Source: a bacterium (GTDB lineage Bacteria > Zhuqueibacterota > Zhuqueibacteria > Thermofontimicrobiales > Thermofontimicrobiaceae). Taken from it: a stretch of DNA of 8,710 nucleotides. Below, one piece after another: positions 6,461 to 8,710 of the stretch (within the stretch, counting starts at the first letter, position 1; each line of letters opens with the position of its first letter). Location of the stretch: NCBI GenBank assembly GCA_025453735.1, contig JALOPY010000070.1, positions 1 to 8,710 of the forward strand. The letters run 5' to 3'. Position numbers and translations under genes: made by a program. The notes below the pieces were generated by a model. The model was not told the DNA's origin. It searched no databases and was given only the letters and a program-made list of their open reading frames with translations.

Positions 6461-7606
6461 ATGAGCGATATCAAAAAAGGAATCGCCCTGGCATTATCCG
6501 GCGGCGGCTTTCGAGCGACGCTGTTTACACTGGGAAGCCTTTGGCGTTTAAACGAATTCGGATTATTACCACGAATTGACCGCATCACCAGTGTATCCGG
6601 AGGATCGATAACCTCGGCTTATCTTGCAATGAAGTGGAGGGAACTTGATTTCAACAAAAAGACAGGTGTTGCTGACAATTTCATTTCCATTATTGCTAAG
6701 CCGCTTCAAGAATTCTGTTCCAAGCCACTGGATATTTTCGCGGGCATTAGTGGACTCATCCTTCCTTTTAGCACTATTGGCGATAAAGTTGCTAAGCGAT
6801 ATTCAAAACGACTTTTTGGAACCAAAACATTGCAAGATATTCCAGCGCCGGGTCAGGGACCTGAATTTATTTTTTATGCGACAAGCCTGCAAACCGGCGC
6901 GAGTGTTCGTTTTACCCGGGCATCAATTTCTGATTATAAGTTGGGTGTTTTAAACGCTCCACAATTGCCATTGGCTAAAGTCGTCGGAGCGTCCAGCGCG
7001 TTTCCGCCATTCTTTTCTCCGGTGATCATCAAATGTGATCCGCAGCGCTGGACAAAGACTCGAGGCGCTTTTCTGTACGACAATCTTGAGTTGCGCAAAA
7101 AAATGGTTCTCGGCGATGGAGGAATCTATGATAATATGGGATTAGAAGCGGTCTGGAATGATAATTTTGAAACCGTATTCGTCTGTGATGCGGGAGCGCC
7201 TTTCAAGATTGCGAAAAAAGTACCTCGAAATTGGTTGCAACAATCCTTGCGAGTCAGCGCGATTATTACTGAGCAAACCCGTGCGTTAAGAAAGCGAGCA
7301 TTGATTAAGAGCTATTTAGCGCTTGATGATAAGATGAATCATCTTGAATATGGAGGAACCTATTGGGGCATTGCCACAGAAATTGATAATTATGAGCTTG
7401 AAAACGCCATGGTACAAGATAATGACCAAACTGCTTCGTTGCAGCATCTTCGGACGAGACTGCATCCGTTCTCAAAGGAGAAACAGGGAAATGTGATCAA
7501 CTGGGGCTATGCTTTATCGGATACCGCGCTGCGGAAATGGTATTTCAAAGCGAAAAAAAATCCTGGCACATGGCCAATTCCAGAATATGCGTTAGATCAG
7601 TATTAG
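6461..7606 (+). CDS. Patatin-like phospholipase family protein
   Basis: This is a 381-aa member of the patatin/cPLA2-like hydrolase family, which cleaves acyl groups from phospholipids or related lipids with a Ser-Asp dyad. The N-terminus GIALALSGGGFRATLFTLG carries the oxyanion-hole loop GGGFR (14-18). The nucleophile elbow is SVSGGS with Ser46, where the first Gly of the usual GxSxG is Ser, as in many members of this bacterial subfamily. The catalytic Asp is D219 in LGDGGIYDNMG, matching the DGG/DGA motif. The segment ASSAFPPFFSPV between them is also typical. No signal peptide or membrane span is seen, so it is probably cytoplasmic or at the inner face of the membrane. The leader shared with the 605-aa gene suggests common control. 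Patatins serve as effectors in CBASS (CapV), but no CD-NTase is present here, so a housekeeping or envelope-lipid role is equally possible. The true substrate is unknown. Confidence 0.93.
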   Translation: MSDIKKGIALALSGGGFRATLFTLGSLWRLNEFGLLPRIDRITSVSGGSITSAYLAMKWRELDFNKKTGVADNFISIIAKPLQEFCSKPLDIFAGISGLILPFSTIGDKVAKRYSKRLFGTKTLQDIPAPGQGPEFIFYATSLQTGASVRFTRASISDYKLGVLNAPQLPLAKVVGASSAFPPFFSPVIIKCDPQRWTKTRGAFLYDNLELRKKMVLGDGGIYDNMGLEAVWNDNFETVFVCDAGAPFKIAKKVPRNWLQQSLRVSAIITEQTRALRKRALIKSYLALDDKMNHLEYGGTYWGIATEIDNYELENAMVQDNDQTASLQHLRTRLHPFSKEKQGNVINWGYALSDTALRKWYFKAKKNPGTWPIPEYALDQY

Positions 7607-7647
7607 CCAGCGATGACTCAATTATAAAATAAGAGCTGGATTAAACG

Positions 7648-7947
7648 ATGATACCATTTTTGCTTAAAAAAGATTTTTCGTTTTTACGCGCCGGATTGAG
7701 ATGTGGCGGATTCATCGATCTTGCCTTGATCATTTTAGCACTCGCGCTTCATTTTCAATTAGGCGTATGGTTTAATATTGGCGTTATTGCGCTTGCAGGC
7801 GCAGCGATACTCGATGACACGTCCAAAATCATCCATCGCTATCGTGATGACCGATATGTTGCAGCAGCTACCGCATTATTCGCTTCTGTTGCTTTGATGT
7901 TCTGGCATTCATTGCTCCTGTTTCAGCGGCTGGCGCGGCAACGATAG
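7648..7947 (+). CDS. 99-aa membrane protein resembling the C-terminal part of Bax-inhibitor-1/YccA proteins
   Basis: The product has about three hydrophobic segments (roughly residues 20-37, 41-55 and 71-92). The stretch KKDFSFLR (7-14), then AAILDDTSKIIHRYRDDRYVAAATALFASVALMFW (52-86, cited in part as LDDTSKIIHRYRDD), follows the C-terminal third of BI-1/YccA proteins, where an aspartate-bearing helix carrying a D-T-S-type motif precedes the last helix. Full-length family members have about 220-240 aa and seven helices, so the N-terminal helices are missing. An in-frame TAA at 7642-7644 directly precedes the ATG and the patatin gene ends 41 bp upstream, so there is no hidden N-terminus. It is either a truncated remnant or a genuine mini-protein. 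BI-1 proteins are linked to calcium/proton leak and membrane stress; whether this fragment works is unknown. The ribosome-binding site is weak (GGA 7 nt upstream). It is probably co-transcribed with the patatin gene. Confidence 0.72.
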   Translation: MIPFLLKKDFSFLRAGLRCGGFIDLALIILALALHFQLGVWFNIGVIALAGAAILDDTSKIIHRYRDDRYVAAATALFASVALMFWHSLLLFQRLARQR

Positions 7948-8044
7948 TTACATCGAAAAAAAGATTAGCCTGACTACTTGCATTTTTCACCTCGAAATTA
8001 CAAAACCTATTCACCAAAAATTTTTTATTTTTTAAAAAAAATAG

Positions 8045-8074
8045 TTGAATTTATTGCCATTTTTTTGTTATATT
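8045..8074 (+). promoter_or_regulatory. Candidate promoter for the small outer-membrane protein gene
   Basis: TTGAAT at 8045-8050 and TATATT at 8069-8074 are 18 nt apart. An overlapping TACATTTG at 8074-8081 also fits the Bacteroidota-type TAnnTTTG -7 element. The resulting leader of about 130 nt contains a small hairpin (ACCAG-TTC-CTGGT, 8126-8138) and a second one at 8145-8172. It would give the gene transcription independent of the upstream operon. Confidence 0.4.
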
Positions 8075-8198
8075 ACATTTGGATTATTCAAAAATTGGGC
8101 AAAAGTCCACAGCTCGGTGGGAATGACCAGTTCCTGGTACAATTACGTCTGGGGTTAAGAAAATCCTCACGTGCAAAAGAATTGCTTCTGACTGATAT

Positions 8199-8203
8199 AA
8201 GGG
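8199..8203 (+). promoter_or_regulatory. Ribosome-binding site deciding the start of the last gene
   Basis: AAGGG lies 8 nt before the ATG at 8212. It supports that start over the in-frame TTG at 7978, whose extra 78 codons are very AT-rich, lack domain character and would bury the signal peptide internally. Confidence 0.7.
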
Positions 8204-8211
8204 ATGGACCG

Positions 8212-8703
8212 ATGAAATGTAGCTACCAAAAACTCGCAACGTTATTTGTAATGGCAATATCGCTGCTTTCCTGCGACCATATCGCTCATGCGAAAGGGAT
8301 CGAATTTCGCCATCATGGAGGATTCGGCTATCTCAGGTCACCCGATGCGAAACTGAGTAGCAGAGTGTTCCATATTGGCGGTCGCATCATGCTCAGCGCC
8401 AGCGATAATCGAAAATACGGAATAGAAGCGACTTATTTTTCGCTTACAAAAGGAAATAATCATACGTCTATTGGGATTATCCTGGAAAACAAAATTGGCA
8501 AATGGTTTACAATGTCAATCGGAACAGTCGGCTATGTTCATTATGCCAATACTTCGGATAATCCGGTTGGTTTAACAACCAATTTAGGCTGGGAGTCACC
8601 GCGATTTAGAGAGATCAAGCCGTTCATCACACTTCGGAACGATTTTATTTTTCATGATCGCACGGCAACCACCCAATCGTTGAGTGTGGGATTTAGCTGG
8701 TGA
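8212..8703 (+). CDS. Small exported beta-barrel-like outer membrane protein
   Basis: The product is 163 aa. Residues 1-27 form a signal peptide (hydrophobic LATLFVMAISLLS core, cleavage after AHA at 25-27). SLLSC at 17-21 could alternatively be read as a lipobox with C21, but the AXA site and barrel-like body favour ordinary export. The mature part is a series of about seven or eight amphipathic strands with alternating polar and apolar residues (RVFHIGGRIMLSA, KYGIEATYFSLT, TSIGIILENKIG, WFTMSIGTVGYVHY, PFITLRNDFIFHD). It ends in SLSVGFSW, with a terminal aromatic residue typical of the beta-signal read by the BAM machinery. The size fits a small eight-stranded barrel (OmpA/OmpX-like or similar), but no specific family is recognised and the function is unknown. 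Its own promoter and ribosome-binding site suggest separate expression from the patatin gene. Confidence 0.8.
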   Translation: MKCSYQKLATLFVMAISLLSCDHIAHAKGIEFRHHGGFGYLRSPDAKLSSRVFHIGGRIMLSASDNRKYGIEATYFSLTKGNNHTSIGIILENKIGKWFTMSIGTVGYVHYANTSDNPVGLTTNLGWESPRFREIKPFITLRNDFIFHDRTATTQSLSVGFSW

Positions 8704-8710
8704 AAATCGA

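Noticed and set aside
6461..7606. CBASS operon with a CapV effector
   Set aside because: No CD-NTase, Cap2/Cap3 or other nucleotide-signalling gene is present in the window; patatins are common outside defence.
7978..8211. TTG-started extension of the last gene (78 extra codons)
   Set aside because: It is very AT-rich with no domain character, would bury the signal peptide internally, and a strong ribosome-binding site precedes the ATG at 8212.
1..8710. CRISPR array, tRNA or rRNA gene, transposase or integrase
   Set aside because: No spaced repeat series, no cloverleaf or rRNA motif, and no transposase or integrase coding sequence was seen on either strand.

Overview
The window looks like chromosomal DNA of a Gram-negative bacterium, most likely from the FCB assemblage (Calditrichota, candidate phylum KSB1 or relatives). 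The evidence is a large exported modular beta-sheet protein with repeated 'MISVPL' / 'GWNQIANPF' motifs, a CsgG/TPR lipoprotein-like gene, and a small outer-membrane barrel protein. This lineage call is inference from protein style; there is no rRNA or marker gene in the window.

Left third, minus strand (1-3536): two genes read leftward, 53 bp apart, probably as one operon. The first encodes a TPR + CsgG-like envelope protein with an N-terminal export signal. The second encodes a large secreted protein with a signal peptide, a CBM9/DOMON-like domain, an Ig/fn3-like domain and two repeats of a C-terminal FCB-type module. It runs off the left edge, so its C-terminus is unseen.

Divergent intergenic region (3537-4135): it contains short dyads, a perfect 35-nt palindrome, a sigma70-like promoter and a structured leader.

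Right two thirds, plus strand (3954-8703): a 605-aa uncharacterised protein whose central motifs resemble the FMN-dependent nitronate monooxygenase TIM barrel, with an added Cys-rich and helical C-terminus. Then come a patatin-like phospholipase, a 99-aa membrane protein matching only the C-terminal part of Bax-inhibitor-1/YccA proteins, and a small exported beta-barrel-like protein.

Most notable: the 605-aa gene and the patatin gene are unrelated in sequence, yet each is preceded by a copy of the same leader element. The two 111-nt cores align without gaps at 85/111 identical positions, each is followed by a T-tract, and similarity continues up to the ribosome-binding site. This points to shared post-transcriptional or attenuation control, or to a mobile structured element that brought both genes into one regulon. 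The encoded functions (possible flavoenzyme, lipase, membrane protein fragment, outer-membrane barrel) suggest envelope or lipid biology, but that link is inference.
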